The position numbers were made by a program, and so were the translations under genes. A DNA stretch of 64,000 nt from Shewanella putrefaciens (GTDB taxonomy: Bacteria > Pseudomonadota > Gammaproteobacteria > Enterobacterales > Shewanellaceae): contig NZ_CP066369.1 of assembly GCF_016406305.1 (NCBI RefSeq), positions 4,048,501-4,112,500 of the forward strand, in the 5' to 3' direction. This document shows, one piece after another, positions 51,768 through 59,566 of this stretch (its first letter is position 1; the number at the start of each line of letters is the position of its first letter). The notes below the pieces were generated by a model that searched no databases, had not been told where the DNA came from, and saw only the letters and a program-made list of their open reading frames with translations.

Positions 51768-53243
51768 ATGTTCGATATTATCCTGGGCGTTGTCGCCCTA
51801 TTCACTTTGGCATTATTCGGTGCTGCCGCCTATTTAGTCGGGCGCGCACTCCTTAAAAAATTCAATCGAGAAGCAGGAATAGACATGGAATCGCCACAGG
51901 CACAGTCATCCCCCAATAAAGTAACCCCGAAGAACACCACATTATTAAAAGCCTTAACCATAGGCATATTATCGATTATCGCTTTGATCCCATTAGGGAT
52001 CATTATGGATATGACCTCAGATCGTGAGGCGCTTTACCACAGCGTAGTCGATGAAATTGGCCACTCATGGGGCGAACAGCAAACCCTATCTGGACCAGTG
52101 CTAGTTATCCCCTACAGCTATTTTGTGATGCAGGAGGAAGTCAGCAACGACGGCAAAACCCGCCACCAAGTGAAGCGTACCTATCAGGATGAATTAGTGA
52201 TCCTGCCTAAAAAACTTCAGCTCGACCTAGACCTTAAACATGATTTTCGCACCCGTGGCATTTATCAATCCTTAGTCTATAACGCCGCGCTGCAAGGTAA
52301 GGCCGATTTCAGTTTAAATAACTATGAGATCCCCAACCTGATTGCCTTTGATAATACAAATGCACGCCTAGTGTTTGGGGTATCGTCGAATCAAGCTATT
52401 GATAAAGTGGATAAACTTGAGATAACAGGCGATACAGTCAAACTCTCAGGCTCGCTGATGTCGGGCACAGGTTTAGGCACCACTGGCGGCCTAGAGAAGG
52501 GCTTCAACCAAGGTGTACAAGTCGGTGAGGCGAGTGACTTTAGTGTGGACTTTGCCATGACGCTGCGCGGCTCGCAGTCGATTAGTGCCTTGCCATTGGG
52601 CGAACAAACCCTGCTCAATATTCATGCTGACTGGCCCCACCCTAGTTTTAAGGGATTATTACCCGCCGAGCGGGAGATCACCGCCAATGGATTTACTGCT
52701 AGCTGGAATATCAGCCACTTAACCCGTAACTACCCACAGGAATTTATTAAGAGTAATCAATCGACCCTGACCGAAGTATCGGCCAATGCGATTCTATTCG
52801 AGCCCGTGACCCACTATGGCAAGATTGAGCGTTCGGTAAAATACGGTCTGCTATTTATCGTGCTGACTTTTATCATGTTGTTCATTTTTGAACTCGGCCA
52901 AAAAACCAGCCTCAGCACTATCCAATATATGTTGGTTGGCAGCGCCATGGCCCTGTTCTATCTGCTACTACTGTCGCTTTCTGAGCATCTCGCCTTCTTG
53001 CATGCCTATTTAATTGCCGCCTGTATTCCCGTGCTGTCGGTATCCGCCTATGTGGGCAGTGCCACGGCGAGCATGAAGCGTGGCTCCATCGTTGGCTTAA
53101 TGCTAGTGAGTTTGTATGCCGTGCTCTATTCGATACTGCAACTGGAAGATTACGCCCTGCTGATGGGCACAGGATTACTGTTAGTGGTCCTGCTGATTTT
53201 GATGTTTGTGACAAGGCATCAACCTAAGAACACGGCGCAATAA
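51768..53243 (+). CDS. creD: CreD-like inner-membrane protein
   Basis: This 491-residue protein begins with an extra transmembrane helix (about residues 3-28), a polar linker (about 35-60), then the CreD domain: a helix (about 64-84), a large periplasmic domain opening with GHSWGEQQTLSGPVLVIPY, and several C-terminal helices (about 366-484). CreD belongs to the CreBC/BlrAB regulon and affects the envelope and beta-lactam susceptibility, but no CreBC genes are adjacent here. An AGGGA ribosome-binding site precedes the ATG. A strong terminator follows. Confidence 0.88.
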   Translation: MFDIILGVVALFTLALFGAAAYLVGRALLKKFNREAGIDMESPQAQSSPNKVTPKNTTLLKALTIGILSIIALIPLGIIMDMTSDREALYHSVVDEIGHSWGEQQTLSGPVLVIPYSYFVMQEEVSNDGKTRHQVKRTYQDELVILPKKLQLDLDLKHDFRTRGIYQSLVYNAALQGKADFSLNNYEIPNLIAFDNTNARLVFGVSSNQAIDKVDKLEITGDTVKLSGSLMSGTGLGTTGGLEKGFNQGVQVGEASDFSVDFAMTLRGSQSISALPLGEQTLLNIHADWPHPSFKGLLPAEREITANGFTASWNISHLTRNYPQEFIKSNQSTLTEVSANAILFEPVTHYGKIERSVKYGLLFIVLTFIMLFIFELGQKTSLSTIQYMLVGSAMALFYLLLLSLSEHLAFLHAYLIAACIPVLSVSAYVGSATASMKRGSIVGLMLVSLYAVLYSILQLEDYALLMGTGLLLVVLLILMFVTRHQPKNTAQ

Positions 53244-53269
53244 CGCCCAACTGTTCCACCCTTGAAGAC

Positions 53270-53308
53270 CCCCGACAGCGACCACTTTGGCTGTCGGGAT
53301 TTTTTTTA
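53270..53308 (+). terminator. Terminator of creD
   Basis: Stem cccgacagc / gctgtcggg followed by attttttttatt. It is a textbook Rho-independent terminator. Confidence 0.88.
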
Positions 53309-53363
53309 TTGGCAAAGCCAATCTCCCGTTGTAGCCTATGGCGTTTTATGAAGAGGCCCAATT

Positions 53364-54152
53364 TTGACTCTTAATACTCTGCTTTTTAGACGCTTGTCCC
53401 TAGTTTGGTTGTTACTGGCATCCATTCCAACCCTACTCTTAGTGACACAAAATCAACTATTTCCCTTGATCGATCTGCAATCGTCCTTAGCCAAGGCCCT
53501 CTATTGGATCACTTTTACCGGCACTGCGCCCTATGGGGTTGCTACCGTTTTGTGTGTATTAGCTATTGCCTATCGCTCTCTACCCAAAACGTTTTTTATC
53601 AGTTTATTTATGGCGGTAAGTCTCAGCCAAGTCATGAGTTTGAGCCTGAATCATTCACTTAAGGCCTATTTTAAGGAACCCAGACCTAATCTGGTTTTTT
53701 TAGCCGAGCAACAGATGCCTAAGGCGAGGGAGGATGCCTTCTCCCTCGATACCTTTTATCAGCTCGATAAACAGGCCCGTTCACAGGCAATATCCAACGC
53801 ATTGGATAAATTGAAGATATCCGCCCCCCAGATAAAATTGGACTCGCTTATCCATCAGCACTGGGAAGATGAGATTGGCTACTCTTTCCCCTCTGGGCAC
53901 ACCATTTTTGCGGTGACGCTGGTGCTTACCGCAAGCTACTACTTGCTGTTGGCGGGGCTCCCCCTATTCACCACTGTGCTATTAGGTTGGGGGATATTGA
54001 TGGGACTGAGCCGGATGTTATTGGGGATGCATTGGCCGCAGGATGTGCTTTTTTCTACTTTTTTGGCAGCCATTATCAGCGGCTCTAGCATACTCTTGGT
54101 CGGTAAGTTTTATCCATTAACACTAAGGGCTGAACAGGAGCCACGGCGCTGA
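53364..54152 (+). CDS. pgpB: PAP2-family lipid phosphatase (PgpB-like)
   Basis: This 262-residue inner-membrane phosphatase has about six helices. The three catalytic blocks are KAYFKEPRP (K-x6-RP), YSFPSGHTIFA (PSGH) and LSRMLLGMHWPQD (S-R-x5-H-x3-D). The family dephosphorylates phosphatidylglycerophosphate, phosphatidate and undecaprenyl diphosphate. The start is TTG at 53364, with AGAGG 7 bp upstream; no in-frame ATG is better placed. Confidence 0.88.
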   Translation: MTLNTLLFRRLSLVWLLLASIPTLLLVTQNQLFPLIDLQSSLAKALYWITFTGTAPYGVATVLCVLAIAYRSLPKTFFISLFMAVSLSQVMSLSLNHSLKAYFKEPRPNLVFLAEQQMPKAREDAFSLDTFYQLDKQARSQAISNALDKLKISAPQIKLDSLIHQHWEDEIGYSFPSGHTIFAVTLVLTASYYLLLAGLPLFTTVLLGWGILMGLSRMLLGMHWPQDVLFSTFLAAIISGSSILLVGKFYPLTLRAEQEPRR

Positions 54153-54225
54153 TCCCTGGCATGGTTCCAATAATCCGTTGAGGATCCGTTAAATAGCTGG
54201 CAACGATTTAGGTTGTGCTACAGCA

Positions 54226-54963
54226 CTACCTATTTGCTACAGCACTGCCTAAATATTGCGCCACTAACGCCTCGTAAACGCCATTGGCCTTAATTTTAAC
54301 TAACCCCTGATTGAAAATATCCCTCGCCACTGAGTTATGAAAGACCATTCGATAGGGCGTAGGAGGGAACACCAAGTGATAACTCACAGCTTGCTGGGGA
54401 GCGACATTCTGCTCAACCAACTGATTAAGCGCTGAGAACACATAACGATCGGCTACCACAGTATCAATACGCCCTAAATACAACATGTTATTTTGGCTTA
54501 GTTGATTGTCCACTTCACTGTAACTGGTCTTTGCTGCCACTGCCGCAAACTCGGGGCCAAGCAATAGACGGGCATTTTCAAAGGCGATTATGCTGTAGTT
54601 TTGCAGCTGCGCAATTGAGTTAATCTTTAACTAGCGGCTCGCTAAACTGATAGCCACATTATCGTATTCAATATAACTCTCCGACCAATAGCCTCTGATC
54701 CCATTGAGCGTGCTCATGGTCATCACAGCATCCACACGTTCTTTATTGAAATATAAAAGCTGGCGCTTACGGGAATAGAACTTAAAGTTCACTGACATCC
54801 CCATTTCCCTAAATGCGGCCTTGATGATATCAATTTCGAGCCCAGAACGAGTATCTTCGAGAATATAGGGTGGACGATTTAAGGCGCTACCAATAGTTAA
54901 AGATACCGATACCGCATAGGTCGGTAGGATGAGCAAACTGATTAACAGTAATCTCAAGCGCAT
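54226..54963 (-). pseudogene. Periplasmic substrate-binding protein gene with a premature amber stop
   Basis: Two pieces in the same frame, 54963-54631 and 54630-54226, together encode a SBP_bac_3-type protein of about 245 residues: signal peptide (MRLRLLLISLLILPTYA), then GSALNRPPYI, GLEIDIIKAAFREMG and DAVMTM, and downstream LKINSIAQLQNYSIIAFENAR (given as LKINSIAQLQ and NYSIIAFENA) with a C-terminal GLVKIKANGVYEALV. They are separated only by one TAG codon at 54631-54633 in a region where homologues would be continuous. A single C-to-T change in a CAG codon would explain it. It is probably inactivated; a sequencing error is possible. Confidence 0.8.
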
Positions 54964-55189
54964 ACACTATCCCACTTCGATGAGTATCATAACTATAGCG
55001 GTAAATGGCAGGAGTTCCAGAGCGGTTAGTTCTGCCAACACTCTCCTACCACCACCAGTCAAAACCGTTCAACGGCGGATATAGCCAGGATTATTGCCCG
55101 AGCTAAAAAAGCTGACATGTCTTTGTTATTTAGCAATAAAATTCAATGTGGCGGTGGGGCTAAGGGAATAAAAATAGAAGTTTGAAGAG

Positions 55190-55215
55190 AGCAGCCTTAA
55201 ATGGCTAAGGCTGCT
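55190..55215 (-). terminator. Hairpin downstream of the Tim44-domain gene
   Basis: A 10-bp inverted repeat (agcagcctta / taaggctgct) with a 6-nt loop lies 35 bp beyond the stop of the minus-strand gene. The tail is only moderately T-rich. Confidence 0.55.
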
Positions 55216-55249
55216 TTGAAAACGGACTACTTTGATGAAAACGAACGGA

Positions 55250-56119
55250 TTACTGCTGGATACCGACGATTAACCAAGGTGAGTTGGCTTGCGTTAAATT
55301 ACGCTCTAAATGCCATACTTCCTTAATGTCCTCTTCTACGCCTTCAACCGTATCGCGGTAGCGGCCGCTAAATTTAACACTCACTTCCGCAAGATTAGCA
55401 TTGTGCGTGGCGCGAACCAGTTCAGCATCCAAAAACATCACTTCTGTGTGTTGATCGCCCACTAACTCGCGGCGTTGGTTGCTGAGTTCATTGAATAGTT
55501 CAATAGAAACATACTCTTGGATTTTGTTCAGATCGTTTTCATTCCACGCCAGTTGCAGGGTTTTGTAATGACTACGAGCACCTTCCAAAAAGCCGGGTAA
55601 ATCAAAACCCGCAGGTAAATTAAAGGGAACATCGCTTGCCGCCTGGGCAAAACCATTGCTGCCACTGTTACCATTGGTCGCAAAACCTGTTTGCTCAGCT
55701 TGTTGGCGCTGGAAATTAGGATTTGGCTGGCCAGCTCCCGCGTAGGCAGGTCTTGGCTGCGCGCCAGCTTTTGAGGCCATCAGAGTACGGACAATTTTGA
55801 ACAGTACAAATGCCACTAAACCTATAATCAAAATATCCATAAATTGAATATTTTCAAAACCTTCACCCATAAATAGCGCCGCCAATAGGCCACCCGCTAA
55901 CAAGCCGCCTAACATACCGCCCATCATGCCTTTTTTACCCGCCGCTCCCGCAGCAGTAGGTGCAGTGGTCGCAGTATTGGTTGCTGCAGGTTGAGCCTGC
56001 GCAGTTTGCTGACTCTTGCCAATAGACTTACTACCGCCAAACTTTTTCGCTTCAACGACTGGGCTAGTAACTAAGCTAACCGCAAAAATCATCGCCAGCA
56101 TAATAAATAACTTTTTCAT
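55250..56119 (-). CDS. Tim44-like domain protein
   Basis: This 289-residue protein has a signal-like N-terminus (MKKLFIMLAMIFAVSLVTSPVVEA), a low-complexity A/T/Q and Gly/Met-rich stretch (about residues 35-80), one transmembrane helix (about 94-113), and a C-terminal Tim44-like domain (about 175-289, SHYKTLQLAWNENDLNKIQEY and EEDIKEVWHLERN). Related bacterial proteins are annotated as Tim44-domain membrane proteins of unknown function. The gene stands alone with a hairpin downstream. Confidence 0.85.
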   Translation of the reverse strand: MKKLFIMLAMIFAVSLVTSPVVEAKKFGGSKSIGKSQQTAQAQPAATNTATTAPTAAGAAGKKGMMGGMLGGLLAGGLLAALFMGEGFENIQFMDILIIGLVAFVLFKIVRTLMASKAGAQPRPAYAGAGQPNPNFQRQQAEQTGFATNGNSGSNGFAQAASDVPFNLPAGFDLPGFLEGARSHYKTLQLAWNENDLNKIQEYVSIELFNELSNQRRELVGDQHTEVMFLDAELVRATHNANLAEVSVKFSGRYRDTVEGVEEDIKEVWHLERNLTQANSPWLIVGIQQ

Positions 56120-56238
56120 TTATAGGATCTTTGTATAACCAGAGGTGTTGGCATCATAGCGGGATGACATTATATGTCAACTATGAAAAGAGGAGCATAA
56201 GCTTACAAACTTCGTTTGTTCTTCTAAATCAACATCTA

Positions 56239-56268
56239 AATCAAAGTCGTGGGGCTTCATCCCTGATT
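56239..56268 (+). repeat. Copy 1 of a dispersed fragment (inverted copy at 59103-59133)
   Basis: The segment around gtcgtggggcttc, beginning atcaaagtc and ending cctgatt, is found inverted at 59103-59133 with about five differences. Copies on both sides of the DUF262-HEPN pair suggest a dispersed intergenic repeat. Confidence 0.65.
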
Positions 56269-56336
56269 GTTCAGCATGACTCAACGAAGAATGCCTCTAA
56301 AGATATGGTGATTCAGCTATGTGTGACGTGAGAAGT

Positions 56337-56490
56337 GATTAAGCACTGTCATTCCAGTGACACGCAGCAAGCACATCCATGTGTGCTCGACCGTGACATC
56401 TGATGTAAAAGGATTTACGAATGTCGCGATCACATGGATGTGAAAGAGCGACCATGTCACGGACGGTCACTTACATACCAGTGCTTAATC
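56337..56490. repeat. MITE-like palindromic element, copy 1
   Basis: This 154-bp element has perfect 12-bp terminal inverted repeats, gattaagcactg and cagtgcttaatc, and further internal pairing (cacatccatgtg / cacatggatgtg). It has no coding capacity. Its left 28 bp equal the reverse complement of the right end of the element at 59270-59437. Confidence 0.8.
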
Positions 56491-56769
56491 CCGTTAACAA
56501 AAGTGTATTCTGTTCGCCAGAACTCCGAAACCAAATGCCTAAGTATTACCTCAGCTGGCATCGCTTTAGAAAGGTCATTAACACAGCCAATATCGTGAAA
56601 ATGCTTGTCCTATCTTTTCTTTCTAGCGCTTTTCACGCGGAAGTCGCTTATGGCAGCTTGTAGTAACTTGTACCCATATCAAAAGTGTACTATGTTCTTG
56701 TTTTAAAATGTGTGGTCTGATTTATTCTAATAGCATAAGTAACATTTTACTCTTTGATGAGAATTAATA

Positions 56770-57960
56770 ATGATTAGTAGTGAAGTTAATAGTTTTTTAG
56801 ATGATGCTGAAATTGAAGATTGGTTCGAGTCAGAAGATGATGTGGTGCCTCCACAAAAACTAACCGATGATGAGCTTTCTCAAAAATATGCTGATATGCA
56901 GATTAGAATTGTGAGGTCTACACTAGACTTTACTCTTCACACTCTGAATGCATCTATCGCTGATAAATCATATATAAATATGGCTCCAGAGTATCAGCGT
57001 CGGGCGAGATGGGATCGCAAGAAGAAGTCACTTCTGATTGAATCATTTCTTATGAATGTACCGATACCACCCTTGTTTCTTTTTGAGAATGATTACAACC
57101 AATATGAGATAATGGATGGTAGACAGCGTATGGAGGCTATTTCAGACTTTTTGGCTAATAGGTTTGCCTTAACTGGTTTGGAGTTTTGGCCTGAATTACG
57201 AGGGAAAAGGTTTAATGATTTACCTAGCCTTATACAGAGGGGACTGCTTCGGAGAACTATAAGTGCGGTTGTATTATTAGCAGAAACAGCCAGAACAGAT
57301 GTTGATTTTGATATACGTATGATTCTGTTTCGTCGATTAAATACTGGCGGTGTAAAGTTAAATCCTCAAGAATTACGTAATGCGCTTTATCCTGGGCCTT
57401 TTAATCAGGCAATACATGAACTTTCAAGATGTGATGACTTTACTGCTATTTGGGATATACCCAGGAAATCAGATAATGAAGATGAAAATCCATCTCAAAT
57501 CTTATTAAAGAATGCTCTCTATAGATCTATGATGGATTGTGAGTTGGTGCTCCGATATTTTGCGATAAAAGATGCTGTAAATGATATATCGCGAGGGGCA
57601 TTACGTGAAATATTGAACAAGACATTGGCAAGATATAATAAAGCTAGTTACTTTGAAATCGAACAATTAAAAAATGACTTTAAGTTAACGTTGGTAAGAT
57701 TAAGAGCTGCATTGGGGGATGATTTCCATAGGCTTTCTAAAGGAGGTCAACCTAGTAGACCTTTATATGATGCTTTGATGGTAGCAACATCAGAATTACA
57801 AGCTCAAGATCTTAGTTCTAATTCAGCTGAAATTAGATTGCGATTGAATTCTTCATTAGAAACTCCTGACGAGTATGAAATATTGGTTGGTAGAGGAAAT
57901 ACACTGGAATCCATCAAGAATCGAGTAGAACTTGCTAAGAAGATTATAAGGGGATATTGA
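56770..57960 (+). CDS. DUF262-domain protein, probable defence component
   Basis: This 396-residue protein has an N-terminal acidic segment (about residues 1-40), then the DUF262 (GmrSD N-terminal-like, ParB/Srx fold) domain at about 50-240 with NMAPEYQRRARWDRKKKS and the characteristic DGRQR motif (D116-R120), followed by RRLNTGGVKLNPQELRNA. The C-terminal half is helical and lacks the HNH domain (DUF1524) of full GmrSD enzymes. DUF262 proteins bind or hydrolyse NTPs in modified-DNA restriction and other defence systems. It overlaps the following HEPN gene (TGATG) and is clearly AT-richer than neighbouring housekeeping genes. Confidence 0.85.
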   Translation: MISSEVNSFLDDAEIEDWFESEDDVVPPQKLTDDELSQKYADMQIRIVRSTLDFTLHTLNASIADKSYINMAPEYQRRARWDRKKKSLLIESFLMNVPIPPLFLFENDYNQYEIMDGRQRMEAISDFLANRFALTGLEFWPELRGKRFNDLPSLIQRGLLRRTISAVVLLAETARTDVDFDIRMILFRRLNTGGVKLNPQELRNALYPGPFNQAIHELSRCDDFTAIWDIPRKSDNEDENPSQILLKNALYRSMMDCELVLRYFAIKDAVNDISRGALREILNKTLARYNKASYFEIEQLKNDFKLTLVRLRAALGDDFHRLSKGGQPSRPLYDALMVATSELQAQDLSSNSAEIRLRLNSSLETPDEYEILVGRGNTLESIKNRVELAKKIIRGY

Positions 57961-58751
57961 TGGACCCTATTGTTAAAGAGTTCGAAGATGATTTGAATAA
58001 AATACTTATTCAAATTGAGTTACTTGAGATGCTTGGAGAGTTTATAGGTCATGATACATCTCTTCTCGAGGATGACTCCAGCCATTTTTTAACATCTGCT
58101 ATCGAGCTGCTTACAAAAATAAAAGAAAGCCATACTAATCTACCAATTGCGCGAGGTACGCTTATCCTTTATACGTGCGGTCGTTTTGAATCAATGGTGC
58201 GGACTATGTTTGAAGATCTTTGTCAAAGGTTAGTTGCCGCAGCAAAAGTCTATCAAAGGCTTCCGACAAGAATGCAGGAAAACCTTCCTTTATTTACAGC
58301 AAGAGTCATATCTGAACCTAGAAAATATGGGCATGCTGAAGGTGGGGTGCGTACATTTGTGTCCACATTAGCTCAAAATTTACAACCAAATGCCCATATT
58401 GATACCGTGAATTATCAATGTCTTTCTATTACCGATTCAAATATGAGGGCCGATGTACTCTCAGATTTATTTGGCAGAGTTGGTGCTAATGAAATATGGA
58501 AGTTGATTGCTCAGCAGGCATCTATAAAAATATACTTCAAAGATAATGATGTAAGTGCTGTAGAGTCAAAATCTAAAAGAAAACTTAATGATTTAATGGA
58601 TTTAAGGAACAAGATTGCACATCCATCAGGTAGTATTGATTGGCCATCACCAGATAGTATAAAGGACAACCTTAATTATTTGAAAATATTAACAAAAGTT
58701 CTAGGCGAGTTAATGGGTATATATGAAAATACTCTATGTAAACCTGCTTGA
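57960..58751 (+). CDS. HEPN-domain protein (MAE_28990/MAE_18760-like), probable RNase partner of the DUF262 protein
   Basis: This 263-residue helical protein has the HEPN R-x4-H motif RNKIAH at R216-H221 in LMDLRNKIAHPSGS, and an N-terminal ARGTLILYTCGRFESMVRTMFEDL typical of the RiboL-PSP-HEPN / MAE_28990 family. These are putative ribonucleases found in toxin-antitoxin and abortive-infection systems, often beside DUF262 genes. The start is the ATG at 57960, coupled to the DUF262 stop, with AAGGGG 7 bp upstream; the frame also opens one codon earlier with TTG. Codon use is AT-rich, like its partner, and suggests transfer. Confidence 0.82.
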   Translation: MDPIVKEFEDDLNKILIQIELLEMLGEFIGHDTSLLEDDSSHFLTSAIELLTKIKESHTNLPIARGTLILYTCGRFESMVRTMFEDLCQRLVAAAKVYQRLPTRMQENLPLFTARVISEPRKYGHAEGGVRTFVSTLAQNLQPNAHIDTVNYQCLSITDSNMRADVLSDLFGRVGANEIWKLIAQQASIKIYFKDNDVSAVESKSKRKLNDLMDLRNKIAHPSGSIDWPSPDSIKDNLNYLKILTKVLGELMGIYENTLCKPA

Positions 58752-59102
58752 TGGGCTGATTAATTCTAGTTTAATGAGCCATCATAGCTAAATATGCAAA
58801 GTGCATACTTGTAAAAAGATCGGGCATACAAAACGCACCTGTTATTAACAGTCAACACCGAGGCAACAGAAGTTAACCACCCCCTCGGAGTTACCGCAGG
58901 GCGAATTGACAAATTGCGTGAGTCTCGCCATGGATGGCGAGCTATCTTTCGCAGGTGCAGGGACGGCTCCTTCGGAAGCGATAGCAAATTTGGCAATGAG
59001 CACAAGGGGCTTTCAACTCCGTTAGGGGCGTCTTGGCTGCTTGTGAAAACAATAGCAAGGAGGATAGGACGAGCAGTCCTCCTTGGTCGACTCTTGATTA
59101 AA

Positions 59103-59133
59103 AATCAGGGGGGGAAGCCCCACGACCTTGATT
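59103..59133 (-). repeat. Copy 2 of the dispersed fragment, inverted
   Basis: On the minus strand it reads as the 56239-56268 segment (aatcaaggtcgtggggcttc), with a short extension of the G/C run. Confidence 0.65.
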
Positions 59134-59169
59134 CACCTCGGCCGTTAGGCCGCAAACTTATAGCCACGT

Positions 59170-59204
59170 TAACGAGACACCCATCACTTTAACGAGACAC
59201 CCAT
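59170..59204 (+). repeat. Direct repeat of taacgagacacccat
   Basis: The 15-mer taacgagacacccat occurs at 59170-59184 and again within ttaacgagacacccat at 59189-59204. It may be a remnant of a transposon end, but no transposase is nearby. Confidence 0.55.
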
Positions 59205-59269
59205 TGTTAAACTCTTGAAATGCCCTATTTGTAAATAACAGACTATCAGACATACCAAGGGTTTAACTA

Positions 59270-59437
59270 GATTAAGCACTGTCATGGAAGTGACCGTTGG
59301 CGGCATGGCCGCTCTATCACATTCATGTGATCGCGGCATTCGCACTTCCGTGTGCAGCAGATGTCGCCGTCGAGCCCTCAGGGATGACTTATTTTTAAAC
59401 CAAAGTCGGCGTGTCACTGGAATGACAGTGCTTAATC
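59270..59437. repeat. MITE-like palindromic element, copy 2
   Basis: This 168-bp element has perfect 16-bp terminal inverted repeats, gattaagcactgtcat and atgacagtgcttaatc, plus internal pairs (tcacattcatgtga). Related to the element at 56337-56490; together they frame the DUF262-HEPN region. Confidence 0.82.
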
Positions 59438-59557
59438 AAACTTCAGTTACCCAAAAGCTGGATCCCCGCTCAGAAGCACCGCGGGGATGACGATGCTTAA
59501 TCAAACTTAAGTCACCCAAAGCTGGATCCCCGCTCAAATGCAGTGCGGGGATGATGG
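59430..59557. repeat. Two tandem REP-like hairpin units
   Basis: Units of about 65 bp start at 59430 and 59495, each beginning gcttaatcaaactt and containing atccccgc / gcggggat hairpins (59462-59488 and 59526-59552). They lie just past the stop of the convergent aminotransferase gene and may also terminate it. Similar GC hairpins are common intergenic REP elements. Confidence 0.7.
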
Positions 59558-59566
59558 TGCCGTCGC

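Larger units (their letters stand above)
56120..56769. other. Intergenic region with palindromic repeat elements before the DUF262-HEPN pair
   Basis: The 650 bp carry no convincing gene; short open frames inside are repeat-derived. From left to right: a fragment (56239-56268) that recurs inverted at 59103-59133, the repeat element 56337-56490, then an AT-rich section that should hold the DUF262 promoter. Confidence 0.65.
58752..59566. other. Intergenic region with repeats after the DUF262-HEPN pair
   Basis: 815 bp with no supportable gene. It holds an inverted copy of the 56239-56268 fragment, an imperfect hairpin at about 59058-59083 (aaggagga / tcctcctt), a direct repeat of taacgagacacccat, the palindromic element 59270-59437 and two REP-like hairpins. 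This is the typical composition of a repeat-rich insertion site. Confidence 0.65.

Noticed and set aside
53348..53374. ATG at 53348 as the start of the PAP2 phosphatase
   Set aside because: It is out of frame and runs into a stop after eight codons; TTG 53364 has the ribosome-binding site.
56421..56663. 80-codon open frame on the plus strand
   Set aside because: It starts inside the palindromic element and its first third is element sequence; no ribosome-binding site and no similarity I recognise.
58914..59192. 92-codon open frame after the HEPN gene
   Set aside because: It is made of intergenic repeat sequence (inverted 56239-56268 copy and hairpins), has no ribosome-binding site and no domain.
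59170..59204. Insertion sequence end
   Set aside because: The taacgagacacccat repeat may be a remnant, but without an inverted partner or transposase I cannot support an IS.
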